Position numbers and translations under genes: made by a program. From contig NC_092565.1 of assembly GCF_037975245.1 (NCBI RefSeq), positions 14,287,499 through 14,351,498 on the forward strand: a DNA stretch of 64,000 bases, written 5' to 3'. Source of the stretch: Apostichopus japonicus. Lineage: Eukaryota; Echinodermata; Holothuroidea; Aspidochirotida; Stichopodidae. The notes under the pieces are model-generated. The model made no database searches. It was not told the DNA's origin and was given only the letters and a program-made list of their open reading frames with translations. Positions 49,201-58,900 of this stretch are shown here, piece after piece (the stretch's first letter is position 1; the number at the start of each line of letters is the position of its first letter).

Positions 49201-51139
49201 ACCATTTGAAGTAAAATATAAATAGATTAGCTAGTTATGTATGTCGTTATGGCAAAGTGGAATCAGTGAGGTTGAGAAAAATCATAGAAAAGGACGCAAA
49301 ATGCTGCTTTAATAGTACACAATCAAATAGTATTGTACATAATACATAGGGTTAACACTGTCTTCATAGTACACAATCAAATAGCGTTGTGCTTAATACA
49401 AAGTGCTCACAATAAAATAATCATCCGTTGAGATACAAAGTACTAATTTACATACTTTCCTTATCATGATTGTTTATCAGTTACAGTAATAAACACTGGT
49501 ACAGTACAGTAAGTCTGGTATTATCAGACTTAAACTCAATTAGGCATTCTATATATTTCTAGGTAGGCAAGACCTTTGACCTCTAAACAATTAGGGTATC
49601 AATTTCCTTTTAAAAGAGTAGTGATGATAAATACCACACAATGCATTGATGAGGCCACCATATATGTACCATGGATCCCATAAATAGCCTTGTAGTAGGG
49701 TACAAAGTGCTTTCTGTGTCTCGCATTTGATGACAAATTTATACTCAATAATTGGATATGATCGAGATTGATAAGTATAACTGTGTACAACATTTAATAT
49801 CATCATGAACTGTATATTTTACTTTTGCTTAATTCTTTTTATTTGGGGGGGGGGTGGCAGATATGGGAGGGTGTACGGGAGGTTAAATATTGAAATATTT
49901 AAAATTATTTAAATGTGTCTCGCATCTGATGACAAATTTATACTCAATAATTGGATATGATCAAGATTGATAAGTATAACTGTGTACAACATTTAACATC
50001 ATCATGAACTGTATATTTTACTTTTGCTTAATTCTTTTATTTGGGGGGGGGGTGGCAGATGTGGGAGGGTGTACGGGAGGTTAAATATTGAGAAAAAAGT
50101 CCAACATACAGCAATCACCATCTTGGTTTTGCTTACTGTCCATGTAAACTATATAGTACACCATTTTTTGTATTATAGTACAGTGCTTAAAATACCAACT
50201 GTATTTAAGTGAAGCTGAAATATGTGTTTACCAAAACACAATAAGAAATGATGTTTCCTTTGCTTGGTTTATGTCACCATGAACACTTGTGAACATAATG
50301 AGGTGGACTTCATAACATTATGGATATAATTTGTATATATTTCAAGAATGGTAAAAAAAAGGAAAACTCCTTTTTAGTTTGTTGAAAGTGTGGTGCTTTC
50401 AAACCTCCTAGCAGTTTTGTCTCCCTATATACTGCAATCCCTATAAACCTTAGAGAGGAAGGGAAGCAAACTTTAAGATTTGCATAATAGTCAGTTGCTT
50501 TCAACATTTTATATTATTACATACATTATTAAAATTTGTTTATCATTCAAAGTAGTTATAGCAAGTACTTTTTTCAAGGTCAGAGCAAACTATGTGTGCA
50601 AACATTTCTGTTTGTTTCTGACATCAATCATAATGAATTGAATTTGTGATATTTACAGGAAATCATTGACTTTGTGGCTCAATTGACATGTGAAGGGAGA
50701 TCTATAAGAAACACATAAAAAACAAGTGAAAATTACTTCATTACAAAAATGTACAAGTTCTAGCTTTGTTCACAGGCAAGGAAGCTTACTGAACTAGTTG
50801 GAACATCCCGATGGAGAGTTGCAGACTTGATACTGTAGCCTAGGTTTAATTTCATACTAATGGTGCATGTAGTTGTAGTATCAAGAACTTATCTTGAATT
50901 GAACTGAATGGTGTTGTTTGTACCACGTACCATTTTTCACAACTTTATATTTCATTTAAACTGACTTGACTCACCACCATGCACTTTTACTGATGATCTT
51001 TAATTTGTCCGTTTGTTTTTACCGTACTATAGCTTAGCCTAGTAGTAATATGATCAATGACACTCACCTTCCAGGTTCCTAGCCCGAGAACTGGCATTTT
51101 GTTCCCCGATGGCAAGGTTAGGCTCGGTTGGGAAGACAT
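35455..51139 (-). CDS. AKR1A1: AKR1A1-like aldo-keto reductase, complete, 8 exons
   Basis: Exons 5' to 3': 51068-51139, 44643-44810, 40967-41083, 40192-40269, 38471-38587, 37746-37852, 36346-36511, 35455-35541; 303 aa. The family signatures are all present: [44 protein letters not shown] and [10 protein letters not shown]. The catalytic tetrad is Asp46, Tyr51, Lys80 and His113, nearly the numbering of human AKR1A1. The enzyme should reduce aldehydes to alcohols with NADPH in the cytosol. Order and spacing ([24 protein letters not shown]) favour AKR1A1 over AKR1B. The C-terminus ends at [11 protein letters not shown], about 20 residues shorter than the human protein, so the C-terminal substrate loop is reduced. 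The ATG at 51139 is chosen for its better context (A at -3). Intron 1 is 6.3 kb and full of repeats. The subfamily is less certain than the family. Confidence 0.92.
35768..35862 (+). repeat. tRNA-derived SINE piece
   Basis: tagctagtgaggctgttggc is A-box-like and ggttcaaacccagttctacc is a good B box. No cloverleaf is visible. It lies in the last intron of the aldo-keto reductase gene. Confidence 0.4.
35920..36308 (+). mobile_element. TTAA-flanked MITE, family A copy 2
   Basis: 389 bp between TTAA (35916-35919) and TTAA (36309-36312), starting aggcattgaagactcg and ending gcgagtcttcacaccct. Compared with copy 3 it carries an extra hairpin, with agggagttccataacaactc near its middle. It lies in the last intron of the aldo-keto reductase gene, 38 bp from the donor of exon 7. 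Confidence 0.8.
38636..39076. repeat. 55-bp tandem repeat, 8 copies
   Basis: The conserved core ttccagactgcagaacacat begins at 38646, 38701, 38756, 38811, 38867, 38923, 38978 and 39034, with a 55/56-bp period. The copies are degenerate. The array is intronic, between exons 4 and 5 of the aldo-keto reductase gene, 49 bp upstream (in the transcribed sense) of exon 5. Confidence 0.9.
39472..39876. mobile_element. hAT-like nonautonomous element, 405 bp
   Basis: The ends are cagtggcggagcta and atcgtccaccactg-like (actual right end gacgatccaccactg), giving CAGTGG(C/T)GGA inverted repeats. It is flanked by tatcagtt (39464-39471) and aatcagtt (39877-39884), an 8-bp target duplication with one mismatch. 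Inside is a G/C-run-rich stretch without a coding frame. It lies in intron 4 of the aldo-keto reductase gene. Confidence 0.7.
42475..42712. mobile_element. Possible third TTAA-flanked MITE
   Basis: 238 bp between TTAA at 42471-42474 and TTAA at 42713-42716, starting aggtatgctgtattggcccc and ending ataatttggggcct. The first bases match inverted (AGG/CCT). Both ends contain GGCCCC followed by a GCTAGAA word in inverted order, but the terminal repeats are poor. It lies in intron 2 of the aldo-keto reductase gene. Confidence 0.4.
43248..43282. repeat. (TA)n microsatellite
   Basis: Mostly uninterrupted tatata over about 33 bp in intron 2 of the aldo-keto reductase gene. Frames read from it on either strand are not real. 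Confidence 0.9.
45330..46572. mobile_element. Possible P-type element remnant with inverted ends
   Basis: The left side ggtcaccgtgtgacgtcaaa/gtttgtatacc near 45330-45360 is inverted at the right as ggtatacaaacgttgacgtc/acatggtcacc near 46537-46572. Outside this, weaker inverted matches around ggaatgtctgaaa continue on both sides, so true ends may lie further out. No target duplication could be defined. A THAP-like frame lies inside, next to the right repeat. It sits in intron 1 of the aldo-keto reductase gene. Confidence 0.45.
46211..46456 (-). pseudogene. THAP-type zinc finger frame, degenerate
   Basis: From the Met codon at 46456 the protein starts [20 protein letters not shown] followed by FFRFPS, a basic stretch and [15 protein letters not shown]. 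This is the order of a THAP domain: C-x4-C, the FxFP turn, then the conserved Trp. The distal Cys-x2-His pair and the AVPTIF-like box are not visible, so the domain is broken or continues through splicing. THAP domains occur in P-element transposases and host proteins. Confidence 0.5.
48537..49411. repeat. About 60-bp minisatellite split by the family B MITE
   Basis: Units of roughly 55-62 bp contain taatacat(a)nagggttaacactgtctt followed by atagtacacaataaaatagc. Copies lie at 48537-48688 and resume at 49313-49411, with the MITE between them. Confidence 0.75.
48693..49308. mobile_element. 616-bp TTAA-flanked MITE, family B
   Basis: The ends are agcagcattttgcgttgg and gacgcaaaatgctgct, about 15 bp of inverted repeat, flanked by TTAA at 48689-48692 and 49309-49312. 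It interrupts a minisatellite whose intact units read actgtcttaatag, so the empty site is visible next door and confirms TTAA duplication. An internal perfect palindrome (ccagggagttg...caactccctgg, 48990-49025) recalls the hairpin of family A copy 2. It is intronic in the aldo-keto reductase gene. Confidence 0.85.
49715..50091. repeat. Tandem duplication, 199-bp offset
   Basis: The segment 49715-49892 recurs at 49914-50091 with few changes (tgtgtctcgcat...ttggatatgat...ggaggttaaatattga). Each copy contains a poly-G run. It is a recent local duplication in intron 1 of the aldo-keto reductase gene. Confidence 0.85.
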
Positions 51140-51229
51140 TGTTCTGACTTGGAGAGCAATATAAGGCAAGAATACTTTTGCACTTCTGAGAGTCCTGTGA
51201 CATTGAGAGCTGAAAATAGTAGGAAACAT
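51140..51229 (-). other. In-frame 30-residue N-terminal extension of the aldo-keto reductase exon 1
   Basis: Upstream of the chosen start the frame stays open for 30 codons to another ATG at 51229, which directly follows a TAG. The encoded stretch (beginning MFPTIFSSQCHRTLRSAKVF) has Arg, Lys, Ser and hydrophobic residues and no acidic residue, as mitochondrial presequences do. The upstream ATG has a poor context (T at -3). It may simply be 5' leader, or it may give a second, targeted form by alternative initiation. Confidence 0.35.
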
Positions 51230-52022
51230 CTACTCTTGATGCTGAGGATTGGAAGCTCTACTTCGGGCGCAGGTACAACTCTTCACCTTCCACTAAACAA
51301 GACAACTTGCCAACGGTACGTGCATACCCATACATAGTAAAATCAATTCCCGGTACCATGCATGCGTGTTATGCAACAGATGTCAGCTGATTAGTACGGA
51401 AGCCCACAAAAGACATTTTGCTATCAACTTAACCAAAGACAAGGTAATACAGATAACGTAAAATATATGAAATTGCATGGAGAAATGTTAACATTCTTCC
51501 GGAAAGTGCTAGCAATTGTCAACAAAATGATGGCTAGTCGAGCGTACATGTCAACTATTTAGTTGCAATTGCTGATGAATTGGTGAGTTCATTATGTGCT
51601 ATATTAATGCAACATGACTCCCCCCCCTTAAAAAAAAAACGAACAGGTTAACAGTAAGAAGGCTGTACTGTATAGGGCCGACTCTAGACAAGGCTAGAGG
51701 GCTGAATTGGTAATGGGAGGAAAGTATATAAGCTAATGGCATGGACGTGACTTCGAGTTGAGGGGGGAGGAGACCACAATCTTATTTCAAAATGGATCCC
51801 CTGTGCATTCTGTACCACAAATTTCTTAAAATTACATTTTGGCTTTTTTAAGAAGGCAATTTTTAATTACAAGATTATACTTTTTCAACAAGGCAATATT
51901 TAATTACAAGATTATTCTTTTTCAACAAAAGGGCACTTTCAACATTATGAAATAATGAGGCATTTCTTACTTATGGAAAGCAGCACTAGTTTGGGATTTT
52001 CACAAACTGGGTGGCCTGTGTG

Positions 52023-53665
52023 CAGGGACGTAGCTAAGGCCTGATGATTGGGGGGGTGTAGTGGCTGAAATTCCAACTGGATGGGTTTTTGAGTCAGAAA
52101 ATTCCGACTGCTGCCTTGTACCCCCCCCCCCCGCACTCATCGTCAACGATAAGGTCAGTGTCAGTCAGACACCCCATCTTTCGCGACTGCACTTTTGTTC
52201 CGAACTTTTTTCAATACATTTGTACCTTATGGGGCAAAGTTTTTGCTTATGTTGATGGCACTTTTAAACTTCCGTAGATTAGCATTGAGTGTTTTAATTG
52301 TATACCATAGAGACAATGTATATCCCAACGTCGTAGCCAGGAATTTGAAAGGGGAAGCACTTTTTGCGATTGATATGGGGGAGGGGTCTAAGGGGAGGGG
52401 GCGTCCCCCTCCCGTTTGAGATTTTTTTGAACAATTGAAGGTCCTTAGATGCGATCTGGTGCAATTTGTTGCCAGTTTCATCATTATCATATGATATCAT
52501 ATTATCAGCAGATTTTGTTTCCTGTTTGAATTCTTTTACATGTTCTTTTACATAATATATCAGAAAGACAAACATAGTGCTCTTTTACAATTTTTCCAGA
52601 AGGCTGATTCTTGTTTATTGTCCAATGTCTGGACTTAAATACATTTGACGAACTTACTTGATGGACAATATAAACTTTCATATTTTGTAAGACAGCCAGA
52701 TTTGCAGTGGCCTAAACAAATATCGTTATCTCCGTGTATTAACAGTGTAATAATTATTTATAGGAAGTGCGTATCACGTACGATTGCTAGCTTAGCTTCA
52801 TAACATGCTGTTCGTGCAACAACTTAGGACGAATCATAGAACGGATGAGAACGAACTTGTCGTCGTCGTTGTGCATACGGTTCGTGACATTCCATCGAGT
52901 GAGGTTAGGTAGGCAATATGTATTTTATTACGCAGTGGCCACCTGTAGGTTTGAAATAGGCTATAGGCTAAATTTATCTAATTGCATCTGCCAAACTAAG
53001 TAAGTAGTTGAATCAGTAGGCCTGCATGTTATTACGATTATAATCGAGTTAACGGAGTTGACGAGTATTCAAGATCAAAAGAGCACTGACAAAATACCAT
53101 GCTAAAAAACAGCAGTTTTTAAACATTTTTTTCCGACACTCAAAGGGGGGGGGGGGAGCAGTCGCTCCCCTGCTCCCCCTGGCTACGTACCTGGTATATC
53201 CTGAACTTACTTTAAGCTAGCGAACAGGGTCGACCCACCCAATAGCAAAATTAATACATAAATTTTCCGAAATGAAGCTGGCGAACGTTGTATTTTTTTT
53301 TTAGAGTATTCAAAATCATACGAAGTTTTGTATGGTGGAGTATAAGGATCGCGAGATACAATTTCTCAATGTGACGAGGAAAAAGTGGTAAATATGACTG
53401 ATTAAAGGTCAATTTTGATCGAAAATTTTATGTCACTCACAAATTACAAGAACATATGAAAATAAGAGTGCGACAGTCAGAAAAATTAGAGCGCGACAGT
53501 CGGAAATTCCGAATTGAAGCTGGCGACAGTCGGAAATTCCGACAGTCGGAAATTCCGACAGTCGGAAATTCCGACTGTCGCACTCAAATTTTCCAACTAT
53601 CGTCATTTTTACCAAGATTGGGGGGGTGAGACACCCCCCCACACCCCCCTCTAGCGACGTCCCTG
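52023..53665. mobile_element. hAT-like nonautonomous element (outer), 1643 bp
   Basis: It starts cagggacgtagcta and ends tagcgacgtccctg (13 of 14 terminal bases inverted) and is flanked by a perfect 8-bp duplication cctgtgtg at 52015-52022 and 53666-53673. There is no transposase frame. Four palindromic cggaaattccg words lie in tandem at about 53500-53580. The inner element at 52326-53193 was inserted later. Confidence 0.8.
52326..53193. mobile_element. hAT-like nonautonomous element (nested), 868 bp
   Basis: It starts caacgtcgtagccagg and ends cctggctacgtacctg, with about 13 of 16 terminal bases inverted, and is flanked by a perfect 8-bp duplication gtatatcc at 52318-52325 and 53194-53201. 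It lies entirely inside the 1643-bp element, which gives the order of insertion. Confidence 0.78.
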
Positions 53666-55908
53666 CCTGTGTGCCCCCTCACACTACCTTGCTGTGATAA
53701 CAAAGTCAACATGCTAATATGGGCAGGGGGGGGGGAGGGGATGGAATCATATGGATCCAAAGGGGGAGTTGAATATGTTAATCTGTACTGCTCGAGTCAT
53801 TTGAATCTATGAGTCGATACTCGGTCACTTTCTCCATGTTTAACAAGGCCTTAAGAGTCACATCATTTCCAGAACAGCAATAGGGTCTAATATTCAGAAT
53901 TTGGTGAAAATAGGAACCCCTCAATAATCTTGCCCAGAATTGTACTTCCCATTCCATCCACAGAAACTAGCTATACCAACAGATTTTTTTTAACAAATGT
54001 TTGGAACAATAATGGTTTTGCTTCCGAAGTTTATAGCTGTATCTGTGTTTTGTATTTATGTATATATTTATTATTATTGTTATAGTGTATAAACCTATAT
54101 TTCCTTTTCTATTTGCACCAACTGGTCAGTAGCTTTGGTAAACAGCATTGTGAATTTGCTATAGTTTCCATCATATGTCATCATTCCTCAGTTTTACTAA
54201 TTAATACTTGTACTTCAGTTTTGTATGCCATATGAGAAATATATTTGAACTTAAACTTGAACCGGTAAATGGGTTCACACTATTGACCGCACATCCCTTG
54301 AATTTCCTTGGGTTGATATTGAGGGCCTCAGAAAGATCGTTAATGTTCCTTTTTGTGTATACAGCGATTCCTGTGAGAATTCATTCTCATGGATGAGTAT
54401 GTCTGGTGAAAGTAGAGGGGGGCAGAGATGCAGGGTAGGATTGCTTGAAAGGATTGTGGTATCATAGCAGCTGAAAATATAAATAGTATGATGCACTAAG
54501 CCAATTTAAAAGTCCTCTTGTGAATAAACTGAAAATTATCTGTAAACATAAAAGTGCTTCTTATCAAGAAGTCTTGAAAAATAAAAAAGGCTAAAGAAGT
54601 ACTGTGGCTATTGCCAAAATATGAAACAATCCAATAAATTATGATATCATGTGAATATATTTTCATCAATCTATTGAAAAATAAAAGGCATAAAAAAAAT
54701 TGCAAGGACATAATTGTAACTGCAAATTTCTCTTTGGGCCAGATGGACCCACGCCCTAGGCCTCTGATCTTTACAATGCATCCTAGTTGCACATACACCA
54801 TAAACATACATATTAACTGCATTCAATGTAACAACCTGCCTTGCTTGCTTTAAACTCAGTAGTGGGCCCTAAAATTTATGTCCAACTCAGGGTTCCCCAA
54901 ACAACCTAAATCCAGCCCCGGTCTTAACCATCCTTATTAATCCACTTTGACAGATCAATAATCACTCATTTGGAAACTTTCTATTACCTGTTTTTTGCCA
55001 CCAGTATATGAATAAAATCTGTCATCTACAGCAATGATTGCCTATTACATACATGTCTCAATCTGTGATTTTAATAGTCAAGGAAAGGGACCGAAAATGC
55101 ATCTTTACCCCAATCAACAACGATTCTGTCTTTGTTAGTAAAATTACTTTATAATGAAAACTTAATTAGAATATCATTGCACAGTTCCTATGCCTCTCAA
55201 ATATGAAACTTATATGCATGTGAAAAGTATTATTAATCTATACTAAATAGAATTTGGCTTGACATTTTCCAGACAGAATTCTCTAACGAAAAATATCAAG
55301 AAAAGCTGTCTAATGGTGTCAAGTAATTATAATTTCTAATGAATATATTACTCAATTAACTGTGGCTTCGGGAAGACACAAAAAAAAACCCAGATAAAAG
55401 TAAAAACATCAGATATACCTAAGTAAACTTGAGCATTAAATATATAGCACACTCTATTAGCTGATCAACAGGTGGAAAAGTTCTGAAATAGTAAAATGAC
55501 TTAAAACTCTTCACAAACATTGACCAATGATTGACAACATCACAGGAACATCTAGTGAACACGACAAAGCAAAATACCACTTTTGTTGAGCTTTGTTAAT
55601 ATTGAGAAATGTTTCTTTCGCTTCACTGTATGGATGATTCAATATTGATTATTGCACGCCATCTTCCGCCAATTGTTACCAAAAATTTCAAGGATTATCT
55701 TTTCAAAACAAAAGTTCATATCATCCAATATATCAACTATATTTTGTCACAATTTCTGGTATAAATCATTCATAAATCAATGTCATTCTGAATACAACAG
55801 ATTAAAGAAAACTGTACCCTTGGTAAGTACTTAGTATTAGCTTGCAGTCTTAAATTTGAATTAAATTTCTGATAGCACTCAAATGTCGATTGGTGGTGTC
55901 AAAGAATG

Positions 55909-58900
55909 CTACCGAGCGGGAAGTTGACATAAATTACCGGTGAAGTCCATGCTTTGTAAACTCTGAGACAATGCTGCATACAGGTGAGTTGCTGTCATCT
56001 TTAGACTGTAGACAGGACTGCTGTTATTTAGAAGACCGACATTACCGATAAAGAAAGACTGTAAAGGAGAAAAAAAATGTATATATATATTACTTTTCCA
56101 TCATTCATGTGTGAATGTTCGTGAGGCAAGGAAGAAATCTGTGTCGGGTATTAATCAAGGCTCAAATTAAGTGTTGGCACTGACAGCAAAATTGCCATTG
56201 GTGACGATAACACTTGCCATAATGCTCTTAGAAATCACCAGTTACCAATGGCAACAACTGCCATTTTTTCAAGTTGCCCAAGGTGCTCTCATAAATAATC
56301 TCAATCACTGAACTTTTAATCGTTCAGAAATCTGAGAATATGCAAAATCAACAGTGTGGAAGAGGAAGGTGATAGATCTCTGTATTCTGCCACTTCTGAA
56401 CTAATTTCTCTCACTCTGGCAAAGAAAATGCAATGGTACCCTTTGAAAGCTGAAAAAATGCCTTGTCTCTATAGGTTCTTAATTCAAACTCTGGCATGAA
56501 CATTCCCAATAATATCACATAGTCACAAAGATATCTACAAAATCTAGTTATTGAGTAAAACACAACAGAAATTTTGCCTCATGGATGAACAATCTTACTG
56601 GCTCACCTCAACTGTGATTTATGAAATCAGGATTTTCATGAAACAGGATTTCAGTTTGAGTACAATTCTCTATTGTTCGGTAACTCAGATATAACATTTA
56701 AAAAATATATTCATTTCATTTAAACAAATATTGCACAATGTATTGTGAGGTCATATATGGACAACCACTGAAACTTTGGTTCTGTTTCTTTGTTTTTCAC
56801 TGATGCACTTAAGACCCTCTCCATGACTAAGAGCATTGTAATGAATCACTCATTATGACTAACCACTACAAATTAACATCCAAACGTTCAAACAGTTGAA
56901 TTCCTTTCCAAGTATGTGAAAAGTTTGTCAAATTTAAGTGAAAAACACAAGCAGTTGTTGGTGTAGTAAACGTAAGGATTGTTGTAAAGAAAAAATTGCT
57001 TTTCAATACCCGCAAACTTTTGGAAGGATATCTCTTGTCCCAAAACTTGATATGGCCGTACCGGCAAAGGCCACAAACGACAAAATTATCTAAATCAGAG
57101 TCAACGCTGTATGGGAATGATTGTTCCTCATCTGGAAAGGAGACTACAGGCAACCTAAAAATCAGAAAATGACACCAAAGAGTTAGAAAAAAAAGAAACC
57201 TTTTCACATTCTTCAAAATTACTGCAGACAGGATCTTGTAATTAAAACAAGTCAGTAGCCAGAGGCCAAAAATTTGAACTAATACCATGTGTAAAAACAA
57301 CCATAGAAGGAAAACTACCTGAAAAAGTATAGACACTGCAGATTCAAATATTAATAATGCATAAAGTCTATATAAATATATATATAAAATATTAATATGT
57401 CAAAAAGAAAAGCTGAAGCAGCTTTATAATCCTGCTGAGCACAGATGTATCAATATCAAACAAAACAGACTAAATCTGCAAAACATTTGGTTTTTTGTTC
57501 TTAAGGAGCATTTATGTGTCCAACTAGCTTCCATAATTACCCACATACTGCAATGGCAACGACATATCAATATTCTTAGGAAATGGAAGTTGGTAAAAAA
57601 TTTGAGAAAATGGAAGAATACTAGTAATTCTTTGGGGAAACTGGGAAATTGAAATCCTGTCTTTACTGATTTTTCTGATTAGTAATATCTTCAACAGAAA
57701 CTCCCAGATTCTGCTTACTATGTTAGATCGTACAGAGGGGAGGGGGAGGGGGCTGGAAACTGCTGTCATTAGAAATTGGAAATAAAGGTGCTGTTTTAAG
57801 GTTTCCAGGAATAAACTTACCTGCAGGAATCTCTCAAATCCCAGCAGTTTACAGAGCAATCGTAGCCACAAGATATAAAGGTGAAAGGATTTTGGTAATG
57901 TAGTGCCAACACACCGGCTCCATACCGGTAGTCTCTACCACATGTAGTTACTCTTGTACCTCTAAAGAAATGGACAAAAGTAAAAACAAACTAAAAACAT
58001 ATATATATGTTTCTTAAAGAGGAAAAAGCAATACTACAGATAATGGAATTCTTAACAGTCACACAAGGGTATACAAATCATGCTACCTACCAACTGAGCT
58101 ACTGAATATAGTTCCAGGGGTGGTGGAAAAGGATTCCATTTGGGAAGGGGGGGAGGTCAAGCCTTTCAAGGGCAGAGGGCACATGACAGGGGGTCAAAAG
58201 TTGAAAATTTATACCACAAGTTCCAGTATTTGAATGTTTTCAACAAGAGAGCATCTTTAAAGCACATCTTTTTCTTAATTTTTCATCCTATTGTGCTCCC
58301 CACCTTTGCACAGTATAAAGTTGGAGCTGGACATATTAAAGACAACTGCTCACCTTTCCAAGTCATACACATTCAGAGGCTGTCTATCCTTATGACATGA
58401 ACTTCCAGATGTGAAATATCTGAAATAAAAAGGCAACATAAAAAGTTAAAATATAACCCCTTCATATAAATGAAGTGAGAATGTCACCACCTTCTATGCA
58501 GTGTGTTTCATAGGCTCTCAAATGTTATGAATTTTATCATGTGCAATTTCTGTGTTCATAATGTAAATATAATGTAATGTAAATATGTTCTTAAAAGGCG
58601 CATTACATGTAAAAACATCTCAACACGTTGTACAACATATATATTACAAGCATCGAAATAAAATTATCAAATTCAGTAAAGAATTAGAAAAGTTAAACTC
58701 TCTGATACAAGAATAAGAATACTATGTAAAATATTAATACATAAACAATTTTGATTAAAAATTCTCTTCAAAGAGATGAGTCTTCAGTTTAGATTCATTA
58801 TTTAACCCAGGAGCGAACTGAAACATAAATTGCTAACAGGTCAGTGAATTAACTGTCAGCGGTGAGGCCTTTAACTGTTAGGTACACTCAATGCCTCAGA

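Larger units (their letters stand above)
51230..55908. other. Intergenic region between FBXW4 3' end and the aldo-keto reductase 5' end
   Basis: Both flanking genes are on the minus strand. The left part should contain the aldo-keto reductase promoter. The middle is occupied by the nested hAT-like elements (52023-53665). From 53674 to 55908 I see nothing definite beyond FBXW4 3' flank. Confidence 0.5.

Noticed and set aside
52195-52575. Overlapping frames in both strands at 52.2-52.6 kb
   Set aside because: They fall at the junction of two nested nonautonomous elements and show no transposase motif.
53500-53580. ggaaattcc words read as NF-kB sites
   Set aside because: They occur only as tandem palindromes inside a transposable element, far from a promoter.
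56866-57336. 156-codon open frame on the minus strand
   Set aside because: Only 57010-57154 of it is coding (FBXW4 exon 6); the flanks are intron that happens to stay open.
58540-58860. Possible LINE tail (aggcgcattacatgt ... gatgagtcttcagttt)
   Set aside because: The resemblance to LINE 3' tails is weak and there is no coding remnant, so it is not listed as a feature.
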